Positions 1-9,137 of a stretch of DNA of 64,000 bases are shown here, one piece after another; the stretch's first letter is position 1, and the number at the start of each line of letters is the position of its first letter. The stretch comes from Gammaproteobacteria bacterium (lineage in GTDB: Bacteria > Pseudomonadota > Gammaproteobacteria > Burkholderiales > Burkholderiaceae_B). The stretch is taken from NCBI GenBank assembly GCA_030832095.1, contig JAURJT010000028.1, positions 1 to 64,000 on the forward strand. The letters run 5' to 3'. A model generated the notes under the pieces. The model made no database searches. It was not told where the DNA came from and saw only the letters and a list, made by a program, of their open reading frames with translations. The position numbers and the translations under genes were made by a program.

Positions 1-106
1 CAATGTGTTTGACCACAATGCGCCGTTTGCCCTCATGGCGCACCACCTGAACGGCTGTCGAGCCTGAGGCCGTTCTTGTCTTTCGAGTTGTGAGATCGCC
101 GCGCAT
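1..106 (-). CDS. IS-family transposase, 5' fragment (cut by window edge)
   Basis: An open frame starts with ATG at 106 and runs off the left edge (35 codons visible). The product begins MRGDLTTRKTRTASGS and continues with TAVQVVRHEGKRRIVVKHI. This resembles the N-terminus of IS1634/IS4-type DDE transposases, which start with an 'xxVQVVxxxxGKRxxVKHIG' stretch. Only this beginning is visible, so activity cannot be judged. It sits about 380 bases from the kinase-like effector gene and is transcribed away from it, which suggests a mobile element borders the effector end of the cluster. The family assignment is from memory of the motif. Confidence 0.5.
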   Translation of the reverse strand, partial: MRGDLTTRKTRTASGSTAVQVVRHEGKRRIVVKHI

Positions 107-483
107 GCCCAAAAGATAGCATTAGTGCGTAAACTCGAGAAGTCAAAAAACGTAACTAATTGAAAAATAATAGCTAATTATTCAGACCTATCAAATATCA
201 GCAAAAGTGGCAGAAGTCAGGAGCTGGAGCGCTTAAGCTTGGCGCGGTAGGTGGCCTTGACTTTTCATTTACGCACTGCAGCGGCCTAACCCATAGTCAA
301 TTGCGTGTGGATATTATGTCTCGGTGGCATAAGCCATTGATTATCGTTACTTTTTCTACATATTATTTCTTCGATATTTATAATCGATTGAATTGCATTG
401 AACAGCGATTCCTGAGAGCATACTACTTTAGTATAGTTGGCCTGTCTTACGAACAGACTCTGTATGTTTAAGGAATACGAACG
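107..483. other. 377-bp AT-rich intergenic region upstream of the kinase-like gene
   Basis: No convincing gene. A 123-codon frame on the minus strand crosses into the effector gene and has no family features, so it is taken as a shadow. The region holds the ACTTTAGT box at 425-432 and the ribosome binding site AAGGA about 10 bases before the ATG at 484. Confidence 0.5.
424..435 (+). promoter_or_regulatory. ACTTTAGT box upstream of kinase-like effector
   Basis: The sequence TACTTTAGTATA has its core at 425-432, about 51 bases before the ATG of the kinase-like gene. It is one of a set of near-identical intergenic boxes in this window. The same spacing of about 51 bases is found before the MICAL-like gene. 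The role as regulator site or promoter element is inferred from recurrence. Confidence 0.65.
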
Positions 484-2136
484 ATGGCAACAAAAATCTT
501 CGGCAATATCAATAGTGCGTTGAGCGCTTTGCAAAGCGGCGAAACACTGGTAGCAGAGGGTGATCAGTCGCAGCTTAGAAGCGCGAACTTGCTTGAGCGC
601 GCTTCGATCGCCTTTAATCGCAAAGTGCTTCACAGAGATCCCCAGTGGCTGCAACAAAACAATGCACAGGTCGGCAAGGCATTGTCAAAACTGCTCACAG
701 ATTCGAAAAAGCCTTTATCCCCTGAAGATGCTTCACGCCTAACGCGAACCCTAAGGTTTGCGGGCTTAGAACAGGTGGCTCAGGTGATTTCTGATAGCCA
801 AGTCAAGCGCCCAGCACCCGCAGATTTTTTTGAAGCGTTCGAGCGACAGCAAGAGGTCTGGGTCGCTTTATTGGATCCCAGAGAAGATAAGCCTGAAGAT
901 ATCGCTGAAATCAAAGAGTGTTTAACGAAGTATGTCAAAACACACAAAACGGGTGATGCTGCCTTAGTATCGTTATTCACAAAACTTAGTGCCGCTGAGG
1001 CAGCCCCCGATGAACTCGCACGCGCGCAACTCACCACGCAAGCGCTCGAAGACTTTCATCGGCAAGCCTTAGGCTATTCAACGGATTTGACCCTTGACTT
1101 AACCAAAGCCAATCTCGTGAAGGGCAGCTATATCGGTGAAGGGGCGTTTGGTACCGTCACCCAGGCTTCCCTTGACGGTAAAGAAAAAGTGATCAAAGAG
1201 TTTTTGAACGGCAAGACCTTTCCGATCACGTTAGACACAACAGATCCAAACCATCGAAATGACCCTAAGTTACTGCGCTCGCCAGAGGTTGCGGCTGCGT
1301 TCTTGAAGCAATCCGAAAGCGATTCGGTTGTGGCGCCAACCCACTTCATTGTGCGTGAAAAAGTCGGCACACGAACCAGGGAGCTTCTCGTACCTTTGCG
1401 TGATAAAGAATTTCGGGCATGGGCTAAAAAGCAGCTCACTGATCACGCGGGTGAGTGGAATTATTCTCTTGAAATTACAGGCGAACTGCAGGACGTTGCG
1501 CCAGGCGAAGAGGTGCGTAATCTCGTCAATAGTGGCGGTGCCACTGCAGGTAATGTGCAAAAGATCGCGGCGGGCTATTTAGATGCCTTGGCGGCCTTGG
1601 GTAAGCGTGGCTTCGTGCATGGTGACATCAAGCCACAAAATGCTTTTTATGATCAAGCAACCGGTAAATTAAAGCTGATTGATACAGGCTCTCTTACCAA
1701 GGTCTCGAAAAAAGTAGAAGACAGACCTAATACTGCGTTCTCAGTGCTACGCGGGGCCACACCTGATTTCACCTTGCCAGATGGCATCAATGCGCCGCTT
1801 GGTTTTGCGCATGATTTGTATTCAACTGGCATCTCTATCATTCAAGTCGCAGTCGGGGCAGAGTTCGACAATGCGAAAAGCGGTAGGCTCGATAAATTTC
1901 TGAACCAAGTTCAAGATATCCGCCAAGATATGTGGACTAGTCGCATCACCCCTGAAGAAGGTAAGCAACGTGTTCGAGACTTAATTCAACAAAGCTTGCC
2001 TTTGTCGGGTAATCCGGCGGAGCAGGTTGGCGTGCGAGCGCTTGAAGTCGCGCTCACGAAAGGTGGCCAGTGGGATGATCTGCGCGGTCGCGAACAGTAC
2101 GGGCAAATCATTGCCGAGCTTAAAGCTGCGTTGTAA
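484..2136 (+). CDS. Ser/Thr protein-kinase-like candidate T3SS effector
   Basis: A 550-residue protein with a eukaryotic-like kinase fold in its C-terminal two thirds. Visible motifs are a glycine-rich loop GEGAFGTV near residue 218, a candidate ATP-binding lysine in VIKEF near 237, a catalytic loop HGDIKPQN near 379-386, and a metal-binding LIDTGS near 399 (DTG in place of DFG). There is no signal peptide or membrane segment. The first 200 residues are helical, polar and of no recognised family, as expected for a secretion and chaperone-binding region. AAGGA precedes the ATG. A conserved ACTTTAGT box lies 51 bases upstream, as for other genes of the putative T3SS regulon. Bacterial effectors with degenerate kinase folds (OspG, NleH, HopBF1) are known. 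Translocation is inferred from context; a housekeeping kinase is the alternative. Confidence 0.7.
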   Translation: MATKIFGNINSALSALQSGETLVAEGDQSQLRSANLLERASIAFNRKVLHRDPQWLQQNNAQVGKALSKLLTDSKKPLSPEDASRLTRTLRFAGLEQVAQVISDSQVKRPAPADFFEAFERQQEVWVALLDPREDKPEDIAEIKECLTKYVKTHKTGDAALVSLFTKLSAAEAAPDELARAQLTTQALEDFHRQALGYSTDLTLDLTKANLVKGSYIGEGAFGTVTQASLDGKEKVIKEFLNGKTFPITLDTTDPNHRNDPKLLRSPEVAAAFLKQSESDSVVAPTHFIVREKVGTRTRELLVPLRDKEFRAWAKKQLTDHAGEWNYSLEITGELQDVAPGEEVRNLVNSGGATAGNVQKIAAGYLDALAALGKRGFVHGDIKPQNAFYDQATGKLKLIDTGSLTKVSKKVEDRPNTAFSVLRGATPDFTLPDGINAPLGFAHDLYSTGISIIQVAVGAEFDNAKSGRLDKFLNQVQDIRQDMWTSRITPEEGKQRVRDLIQQSLPLSGNPAEQVGVRALEVALTKGGQWDDLRGREQYGQIIAELKAAL

Positions 2137-2145
2137 GCGCCAGGT

Positions 2146-2176
2146 GCGATGACTACCGTTGAACGGTAGTCATCGC
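2146..2176. terminator. Bidirectional hairpin between convergent effector genes
   Basis: A perfect 13-bp stem, GCGATGACTACCG (2146-2158) and its complement (2164-2176), with a 5-base loop TTGAA. It lies between the converging stops of the kinase-like and MICAL-like genes. No T-run follows on either strand, so it may act as a structural 3' end rather than a classical intrinsic terminator. Confidence 0.6.
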
Positions 2177-2185
2177 CCAAAAGCT

Positions 2186-5100
2186 CTACCTTTTGTCGGG
2201 TGCTCTCGACTGCGTGGTAGGCGCTTGATAGCGCCCCGCTTCGAGGTCGTTGATCACGGCATCAATTTCGCTCCATACTGCTTTAACTTCGGCCGGCACG
2301 TCAGCAGCTTGACTCAGCTCAATATCCTTAGCGAGCTGTGCTCTCAGAATGCTCCCCGCCTCAGCCTGACTTTGGACGTTCTCGAGTAAGTGCCCACCAT
2401 GATCTCTGGTCGAAAGCAGTTTATTTAATTCTTTACGAACGTTTTGCGCAATCTCAAGTGGTGTCGCGCTCTCTAAAAAGACTTGGCCACGGCTCAACAC
2501 AAACGCGTTAATCGACTCATATTGTTTGTTGGCGGAAGCTGCCTGCTGTTTTAATAGTTCGGCCATTTGATTGCTGTTGGTGTTAGGCAAAGCTGCGATA
2601 CGTTCAACAATTTGACCGATCACGCCAACGTGCTCGCGCGCGCCACTGAGCCCGCTGTAACGCATGAAGTGCGGCGAAGCGGCACTATCCCCACCCGATG
2701 CCTGGATGATGACTTTCCCGTTGCTTGGGTTCTCGCGCACTAAGATCCCGTTGGGCACTGAGCCCTGGCTCACGTCAAAGGCGCTCAAGAATTTGCGGTC
2801 TGCGTTTTCTGAACTTACCCAGGGCGTAGAGTCTGGTTCACTCGTGCGGGGGCGATCAAGCCCTTGCTCATGTGCGACGGTCAAGACAAAACCTAGATTG
2901 CACTCATTCACAATGGCGCGTGCAACTTTTCTACGCTCATCTTCTACCGGAATTTCAGTTGCTAAAGTCGTGAGCAGTTGCTTGTAAAGTGCTTTTTGAA
3001 ACTGATCGATTGGCCCGGGTAATTCTAGGCCGAGATAGACGATATTGTCGGGTCGATCTTTACCGTCAGCCTGCTGTGCAACGCCGCCATCTAGACGTGC
3101 TTTGGCGTCGGGCGCTTCTTGAAAGTCGTTGCTGGTGTTGACGAAGGTTCTTGTTTCATAGACCAGAGACTCTTCACCCTCAGCGCTCGTTGGGTCTTGA
3201 CGGACACCCAATTGCACAGGTATGCGGGCGTAGTCTTTGAGGTTGGTACTTAAATGTTTGTCGCTTAAGTCCAGGGCGACAGCCTTAACGGTTGTGACGA
3301 GTTGATTGTAGGCATCGTTATCAAAGGCGCGCCCTCCGACTACGACGGAATCGTTAGGATCTGCCGCAAGACTTGATGCCTTGTCAAAGTATTGAGTCAC
3401 GCTGTTAGTAATCGCGTCGCGACTGTTTTGAATGAACGCGGGGGTAATCAGATACTGCCTACGAAAATCGTGATTTTCTTGGCGGTAAGACAGGCATTCG
3501 CCACGCACAAAAAAGCTTGCAACGATGTGAGGCTCTTGCTTGGTGACATCGCGCGAGATTGAGTTGCCCTCTTTGAAAGCGCTATGTTTGCCAGCGCAGT
3601 CAAAAATTAAATCAACAGGAAACTCTTCGTCTTTTTGATAGCTGAGGTCTGTGTTGGTATTTTGGCTACTCAGGTTAGGCGCAGAAGGGATCACGGTCAA
3701 ATTATTGACAGGTTTACCTTGTGCGTCGACCCCTAGGGTTTCGATCTTGAGGTCATCCCCTTTGGCGTTGTATTTGCTTTTGACAACAAAGTCCTCATCG
3801 CCCACGATGATCTTTGGGTCGACCTCGTGTGCTGTCAAGACTTGTATACCCGTAACGATAGGCTTGCCATTCAACGCATGTTGTTTTGGAGCGCTCTCAG
3901 CCAAAGAGTTCAGCAGCACCACACGGTCAAGTAATCGGTCTTCAAGATGATTGATAACAGTCTCGACAAAGCCATCACCAGAGCGATTGCCGATTCTGGG
4001 CTTAGTCGTCCCGGTATACGCCTGATCCTCGGCGCCAAAATATTTTTCAAAGTCTGTGCCTAAATAAAACTTCAACTTGTTCACCCAAAGTGGGTCTAGA
4101 CGAACAATTTGATGACGGTGATAGAGTTCATTACGTATTTCAGAAATCTTGACATCAGCACCTTTCGCAAAAAACTCTAAGCCAGCAAATAAGCCCGTCG
4201 GGCCACCGCCGACAATCGCAACCCGCGGATGCGAGGCGGCTTTGCTATTTTCTTTGAGTAGCCATTGCAGTGTGGCATCATCGATTTCAGTACTAAAGGT
4301 GTCAGAAAGCGTAGCAATCGCCGATAAGGTTTGTCGTTGCGAAAGGTCAAGCTCTAGATCCGCTCCCAAATGTGCAAAATCGGCAAGTGCAAAATTTCGA
4401 CCTTGCACATTGGCAAAATCCACGCCAGCTGCCTTGATAACAACCGCCACTTCAGCCGCTGCTAGGCGCTTTTCAGGATCTTGGCTTTTCAGATGCGCTA
4501 ACACCAACGGATAATTCACTTTTTTAGGGCCAGAGGGATTGGCCTCATCAATCTCTTTATAGGGATGATCGATCTGCTTGGCAGGCCCACCATCCGTTGC
4601 TGGGACACTAATCTTGTCTGCCACTGCTTGGCGGATTGAATCTTGAACAGCGCTTAAATGATCGGTCAGACCATACTTTCTTTTCTCAAACTCAACCTGA
4701 ATCGCCTGGCGGGCTTGCGGTGTTACCAAAGACTCATGGCCGACCGTAGACGAGGCACCTAAAATACCTTTATTGAGCAGTTGCAAGTCTTCGTGAGTGA
4801 AGGTGGCGCGAGTGGCGCCGTTATGACTGTTGGGTAAGTCACTGTCGTGCAGCAACCGCTCGCCGCTATGAATTTTGTGATGAAAAATATCATCTAAAAC
4901 AATACCAATGCACTCTCGTTGATGAGGGCTTAACAGTGCACCTTTAAATGTTCTGTCGCCCGGAAAGTCATTTAACAATGCCTCGCGCGAGTATTTGTAT
5001 TTCAGCTCTTGAAAGTACGTGTGTTGCGTGCCAGAGCGAAATAGACTTTTATCCAGATAGTCAAGAATTGCCCGATGGGCCGGTAAGGTATGTAAGGCGG

Positions 5101-6025
5101 GGCCGGCCGGTGTGCGATAGCTTGTAAAATATTGTTGAACATAATGCTTAACGTGATCAATTTCGGTCAGTTGCCCCACATTTTCAGCGCGTATTGTGAT
5201 TAAAAAAGGCAGTTGATTGCCCACATCAAGCAACGAGCGCTGATTCAAGTGTTTGGCATTTGAAAGGTCTAGGGCGATAACCTTTTCGTTCTCTGCAAGG
5301 GCGCTTCCAGGTCGTTGCGCCGGTAAACCCTGTTCTTTTAGCCAGGCACCGAGTTGCTGAAAATCCTCTGGTTGTAAGTCAGTCGTCCTATCCTTATTGA
5401 GCGCGATTGAGGCCCCATTCGTGGCCTTGGTTAAGACTAGCCCTTGGCGCAAACGGTCTAGCGCCTGATTTTTCTCTTGGGTGGGTGTCGAGGCAGCAGG
5501 GTTTGCATCGGGGTTGACCGTAATCCCCTCGGTTTTGGTAAGCGCTTGATTTTTGATGGCTTCCTGAAAGCTTGCAGAAGACACCGAGCGCGCACGCGCC
5601 TCAGCTTTGCTCAACACCGTTGCGTTGGCTACGCTGATATCTCGTTTTAACAAACCCAGTGCGGGGCTCTGACGACTTAAGAGGCCGCTGGCGCTGATGC
5701 CCTGTAACTGATTTAACGTGCTTTGAATGTGTTCAGCTGCTTGAGCTTGCCCTGCTTGAGTCAGGGTGTGAAACTCGTTATTGAGCAGTGCCACTAGCGC
5801 GGATTTAACTTGATGATCGCGTACTGCGCCATAGATACCCAAGGTAATGATATTTAAGCCTAGTCTTGCGCTTTTGCTTTCACTTTTGAGGCTGACAGTC
5901 GGCGCACCCCCTTGCGTCGAGGCTTCAAGGTGAGCGACCACGCTCTCACCGTTGGCGAGCGACGCTTGAAGTTGATCAATCAACTGGCTCGATTGGTGAA
6001 TGAGCCTGGAGTTTTCAGTGGGCAT
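2186..6025 (-). CDS. Giant candidate effector with MICAL-like FAD monooxygenase domain
   Basis: About 1,279 residues. Start taken as ATG at 6025, with AGGA nine bases upstream; a TTG 18 bases earlier is the alternative. Around residue 605 there is a Rossmann dinucleotide motif VAIVGGGPTGLFAGLEFF, followed by EIRNELYHRHQIVRLDPLW. This follows the order seen in the MICAL flavin monooxygenases (GxGPxGL, then EKRxxFxRHNxLHLWP). A second FAD-contact stretch, LIFDCAGKHSAF, lies near residue 806. MICALs oxidise actin methionines; that activity is only a hypothesis here. The first 600 residues and the last 450 match nothing I recognise. No signal peptide or membrane segment. It has the conserved box upstream and is convergent with the kinase-like gene. 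The N-terminus shares a LQxxLxxGExxVA-like stretch with the kinase-like protein. Effector status is inferred. Confidence 0.65.
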   Translation of the reverse strand: MPTENSRLIHQSSQLIDQLQASLANGESVVAHLEASTQGGAPTVSLKSESKSARLGLNIITLGIYGAVRDHQVKSALVALLNNEFHTLTQAGQAQAAEHIQSTLNQLQGISASGLLSRQSPALGLLKRDISVANATVLSKAEARARSVSSASFQEAIKNQALTKTEGITVNPDANPAASTPTQEKNQALDRLRQGLVLTKATNGASIALNKDRTTDLQPEDFQQLGAWLKEQGLPAQRPGSALAENEKVIALDLSNAKHLNQRSLLDVGNQLPFLITIRAENVGQLTEIDHVKHYVQQYFTSYRTPAGPALHTLPAHRAILDYLDKSLFRSGTQHTYFQELKYKYSREALLNDFPGDRTFKGALLSPHQRECIGIVLDDIFHHKIHSGERLLHDSDLPNSHNGATRATFTHEDLQLLNKGILGASSTVGHESLVTPQARQAIQVEFEKRKYGLTDHLSAVQDSIRQAVADKISVPATDGGPAKQIDHPYKEIDEANPSGPKKVNYPLVLAHLKSQDPEKRLAAAEVAVVIKAAGVDFANVQGRNFALADFAHLGADLELDLSQRQTLSAIATLSDTFSTEIDDATLQWLLKENSKAASHPRVAIVGGGPTGLFAGLEFFAKGADVKISEIRNELYHRHQIVRLDPLWVNKLKFYLGTDFEKYFGAEDQAYTGTTKPRIGNRSGDGFVETVINHLEDRLLDRVVLLNSLAESAPKQHALNGKPIVTGIQVLTAHEVDPKIIVGDEDFVVKSKYNAKGDDLKIETLGVDAQGKPVNNLTVIPSAPNLSSQNTNTDLSYQKDEEFPVDLIFDCAGKHSAFKEGNSISRDVTKQEPHIVASFFVRGECLSYRQENHDFRRQYLITPAFIQNSRDAITNSVTQYFDKASSLAADPNDSVVVGGRAFDNDAYNQLVTTVKAVALDLSDKHLSTNLKDYARIPVQLGVRQDPTSAEGEESLVYETRTFVNTSNDFQEAPDAKARLDGGVAQQADGKDRPDNIVYLGLELPGPIDQFQKALYKQLLTTLATEIPVEDERRKVARAIVNECNLGFVLTVAHEQGLDRPRTSEPDSTPWVSSENADRKFLSAFDVSQGSVPNGILVRENPSNGKVIIQASGGDSAASPHFMRYSGLSGAREHVGVIGQIVERIAALPNTNSNQMAELLKQQAASANKQYESINAFVLSRGQVFLESATPLEIAQNVRKELNKLLSTRDHGGHLLENVQSQAEAGSILRAQLAKDIELSQAADVPAEVKAVWSEIDAVINDLEAGRYQAPTTQSRAPDKR

Positions 6026-6073
6026 CGTCGAGATTCCTAGCAAAAATGGTGAGGCACATCATAAACATGCTTT

Positions 6074-6086
6074 AATACTAAAGTCT
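6074..6086 (-). promoter_or_regulatory. ACTTTAGT box upstream of MICAL-like gene
   Basis: Core ACTAAAGT at 6077-6084 on the plus strand; on the coding strand it reads GACTTTAGTATTAAA. It lies about 51 bases upstream of the chosen ATG at 6025, the same spacing as for the kinase-like gene. Part of the recurrent box set. Confidence 0.6.
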
Positions 6087-6226
6087 AATTTTAATAATTC
6101 TTTTGTTATCAGGTCTAAATTTTGATTAATTGATGGTGAAGAGCGATCCGAGCCAGTGCACCCCGTGTTTTAGGCCCTCAACCACCAATTCAAATCAATA
6201 TAGGTGCCAGTCAGCGGAGTTTGAGT

Positions 6227-6718
6227 GTGCTTGGTAAAAGAAACTTTTGGGCGGTCTTTATATTGGTGGTTTGCGGCCTACATTTCAATGCATCGGCGGC
6301 CCCTGAGGTCAACACGCTCAAAGACGGTCTGGCTGGCGCGCTTGGAATGCGTTCAGATATTGCTATTTTGGGCTATGACACTGTTTCTTATCACACTGAG
6401 GGAGTAGGCGCCAAAGGAGATGAGAAATACGCTTACGAATGGAAAAAAGCGGTCTGGCTGTTCGTCAACGAAGCAAATTTAGAGCTCTTTAAGAAAGACC
6501 CTGAAAAATACGCGCCAGAGTATGGTGGTTATTGCGCCTTTGGGCTCTCTGAAGGGGGGTTACATGGAATCGATCCGACAAAGTTTGAGGTGTCGGGAGG
6601 CAAGCTCTACCTGAATAACGATGACAGCACCTTAAAAAAATGGATCAAGATGGCTGACGGTAAATATAAAGCGGCCGGTGATACTTACAATACTCTCACG
6701 GGTCAAGCCGGCCGCTGA
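6227..6718 (+). CDS. Exported YHS-domain protein
   Basis: About 163 residues. GTG at 6227 is preferred because CGGAG lies about 7 bases upstream; a TTG at 6221 is too close to it. The N-terminus is a signal peptide (basic start, hydrophobic FWAVFILVVCGLHF, then ASAAPEV). The mature part carries a YHS-type domain: DTVSYHTEG, then YEWKKAVWLFVNEANLELF, FKKDPEKYAPEYGGYCAFG. YHS domains occur in metal-handling proteins, and the single Cys in GGYCAFG is the usual position. The periplasmic role is unknown. It is divergent from the MICAL-like gene and convergent with the SiaA-type gene. Confident for the domain, not for function. Confidence 0.75.
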   Translation: MLGKRNFWAVFILVVCGLHFNASAAPEVNTLKDGLAGALGMRSDIAILGYDTVSYHTEGVGAKGDEKYAYEWKKAVWLFVNEANLELFKKDPEKYAPEYGGYCAFGLSEGGLHGIDPTKFEVSGGKLYLNNDDSTLKKWIKMADGKYKAAGDTYNTLTGQAGR

Positions 6719-6770
6719 CAGCGTTTTCAATTAAGGTTTAGTGGCTCTGTTCATCGTGATTGCGAACTTT

Positions 6771-9131
6771 TCAAGCCGTTTGATCGAGCGGCTTAGCCAC
6801 GTTGGATGAGCTTAATCCTTGCAATACGATCAAACTCAAATCGTCTCTACGCGCTTCAGTGCCAGTCCAATCTTTAAAGAAATTTTCTAAATATCGACCT
6901 AAATATTGAGGCGTATTTTGGCCTGAATTTTCGATCGCCTTCAATAAGGTGGCATTGCCCATCATGCGTCTTACATCTTGACCAACTTGGGTCGTCCAGC
7001 CGTCCGAGTAGAGGATGAACAACTGATCTTGCAGCTCAAAAGAATGAACAACTGCAGGTATAACGGCGGCATCTGCAGTCTTATACCCAATCGGATGTTT
7101 GTTACCTTTGATAAATTGAACAGACTGATCGGTAGCGTTCTTAATGATTAAGTGCTGTCCGGCACCGACAAAAGATACACTTTGATGTTCGGCATCAAAG
7201 CACAGCATTGAGGCCTCAAAGCCCGTATTGATCACAGCGTCTTGCTTGTGTAAGCCTAAGCTTTTTGAAAAACGATGGTGCAATTCTTGAATAATGAAAT
7301 CAAGAGGCGCAGTGCGATATACCTCTTCTGAGATCTGAGTCAGAGCAGAATAAGCCAACAAAGTCATGAACGCGCCTGGCACCCCATGCCCCGTACAGTC
7401 CCCGCATAAAGCGTAGGTTCTCGTTCCATATTTCGCAATCCAAAAAAAGTCACCGCCTACAATATCCTTGGGTTGCCATAAATAATATGAATGGGTAAAT
7501 AATTCATCCAAGTCAGATTGAGTTGGCAGGTGACTTTTCTGGATCCCGCTAGAAACTTTGATCGAGTCTTCAATGTGTTGATTCGCCTCTCGAAGTTCTT
7601 TAGCCGAAGCTTCAATGAGCTTTTGCGTCTTTTCGCGATATTGAATATCGGCTGAAACGGCCTCTGCCATGGCTTTAAATGCATTGGATAATTCTTGAAT
7701 TTCTTGCACATGTCCGGATGACTTAAATTGAATCGCGTAGTCTCCTTTACTGAAATTCACCACCGACTTTGAAAGCAGCTCTAAAGGCTTTACGACGAAG
7801 CTTGCCAATTGAAAGGACAGGAGTCCAATCAGGATAGAAATGATAATCGTGGTGGCGATCGCAATCGTTCTAAATACTATTAGTGGTGCAAAAGACTCTG
7901 CCTCTTCAATTTCAGAGGTCAGCGCGTAGTTTTGTTGTTGAAATTGAATCAGGTCGTACGCACCCAAGACCTCTTTGCCTAGATAGTTTTTATAGACCGA
8001 TATGTTTGGATTATTTTTTTGTGCATGGTTGAAACCCTCGGTTTTCGATGCTTGAATCAGCGCATTTCCTTTGAATTTTTCTATCTGCCTGAGAGTGCTT
8101 GGCTCTGGGTTGCTTTGCTCAATAAATTTGCGATAGGCCTCAGGGTCACTGATCGAAAGACGCGTATCGTTTCGAACGCGTCCGTCTAGGCCAATTAATA
8201 AACTTTCACCGGTATCGCCCAAGCCGTATTGCTTCCATCGGTAATTGGTCGTGAGCGTTTTATTCAGCGCCTCAGAACTAATTTGTAGGATTAAAACGCC
8301 GATACGGCGCGTGTCTTCGAATAAAGGGGTCGCTACAAAGGCCGCGGGTTCGTTGCCGGAAGGCGGATAAAAGTCAAAATCGCTATAAAAAACTTCGCCC
8401 GGTTTGGCCCGTGAGGCCTTCTCAAATAGTTTGCCAATACCGTGATCCTTTAACGCGCCCGTTTTAAGGTTGTTACCAAAATCAACCTCTTTTTGAACCG
8501 TATAAAGAACCTCACCCGTTTTATCGTTGACTAAAAAAAGATCATAGAATTGATTGCGATCAATGTACGATCTAAACCATGGGTTATATTTTTTGTGAAA
8601 AAAGGTATAAAGCGAATCATCGCCTGCATCCTCAAGATCTCTTTTCTTAGTCTCTTTATTCCCGTAAATATATAAATTCTGGATGACTAATCCCGTTTCA
8701 TCAGGCGGAAGCAGTTGAGCGGCCGTCAAAGGTGATCCCAGTGGCCCAATCTCTCTGATCACCTGTCGATTGAGGTAGTTTTTGCCGACCTCGACCAAGC
8801 CGGAGTTTGATTTTTTTGATTGCTCGACAAAGTTATATTGGAGTAAATCCATTGATTCGCCGAAATCAACCATTGCGTTGACGGCAGTGGGGTTGTTTGC
8901 CAGGTTAACAACCAGCATCGAATTGTTTTTTTCAAATTCTTGCAGCAGATCAATTTTTGATTTTTGAATACTCAAAAGCTGCTCACTTGCAGCTTTCAGA
9001 ATTGTCTGACTTTCTTCCCGATAATAGAAGCTTGAAATAATTAAAATCGTGGGGATTGTGATTAACTCAATCGTGAAAAAAATTGCCCAGCGTGTTGAGA
9101 TCGAGCGACGAAACTTGTCAAATAAAAACAT
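6771..9131 (-). CDS. SiaA-type sensor: periplasmic domain, HAMP, PP2C phosphatase
   Basis: 786 residues. A membrane segment lies near residues 15-37 (IFFTIELITIPTILIISSFYY), followed by a ~370-residue periplasmic region of dCACHE size and a second membrane segment near 415-445. A HAMP-like linker (VVKPLELLSKSVVNFSKGDY) and a C-terminal SpoIIE/PP2C phosphatase follow. Metal-binding motifs of the phosphatase are visible: DIVGGDFFW, GDCTGHGVPGAF, LYSDGWTTQV and RRDDLSLIV. The architecture is that of Pseudomonas SiaA, which dephosphorylates the antagonist SiaC. The start lies only six bases after the stop of the solute-binding protein gene, so the two are probably co-transcribed. No SiaB/SiaC copy is adjacent; it may share the SiaC at 27.8-28.2 kb with its paralogue. 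Confidence 0.85.
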   Translation of the reverse strand: MFLFDKFRRSISTRWAIFFTIELITIPTILIISSFYYREESQTILKAASEQLLSIQKSKIDLLQEFEKNNSMLVVNLANNPTAVNAMVDFGESMDLLQYNFVEQSKKSNSGLVEVGKNYLNRQVIREIGPLGSPLTAAQLLPPDETGLVIQNLYIYGNKETKKRDLEDAGDDSLYTFFHKKYNPWFRSYIDRNQFYDLFLVNDKTGEVLYTVQKEVDFGNNLKTGALKDHGIGKLFEKASRAKPGEVFYSDFDFYPPSGNEPAAFVATPLFEDTRRIGVLILQISSEALNKTLTTNYRWKQYGLGDTGESLLIGLDGRVRNDTRLSISDPEAYRKFIEQSNPEPSTLRQIEKFKGNALIQASKTEGFNHAQKNNPNISVYKNYLGKEVLGAYDLIQFQQQNYALTSEIEEAESFAPLIVFRTIAIATTIIISILIGLLSFQLASFVVKPLELLSKSVVNFSKGDYAIQFKSSGHVQEIQELSNAFKAMAEAVSADIQYREKTQKLIEASAKELREANQHIEDSIKVSSGIQKSHLPTQSDLDELFTHSYYLWQPKDIVGGDFFWIAKYGTRTYALCGDCTGHGVPGAFMTLLAYSALTQISEEVYRTAPLDFIIQELHHRFSKSLGLHKQDAVINTGFEASMLCFDAEHQSVSFVGAGQHLIIKNATDQSVQFIKGNKHPIGYKTADAAVIPAVVHSFELQDQLFILYSDGWTTQVGQDVRRMMGNATLLKAIENSGQNTPQYLGRYLENFFKDWTGTEARRDDLSLIVLQGLSSSNVAKPLDQTA

Positions 9132-9137
9132 ACTTTA

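Noticed and set aside
286..657. 123-codon minus-strand frame near the left edge
   Set aside because: Runs across the promoter and into the kinase-like gene, no family signal.
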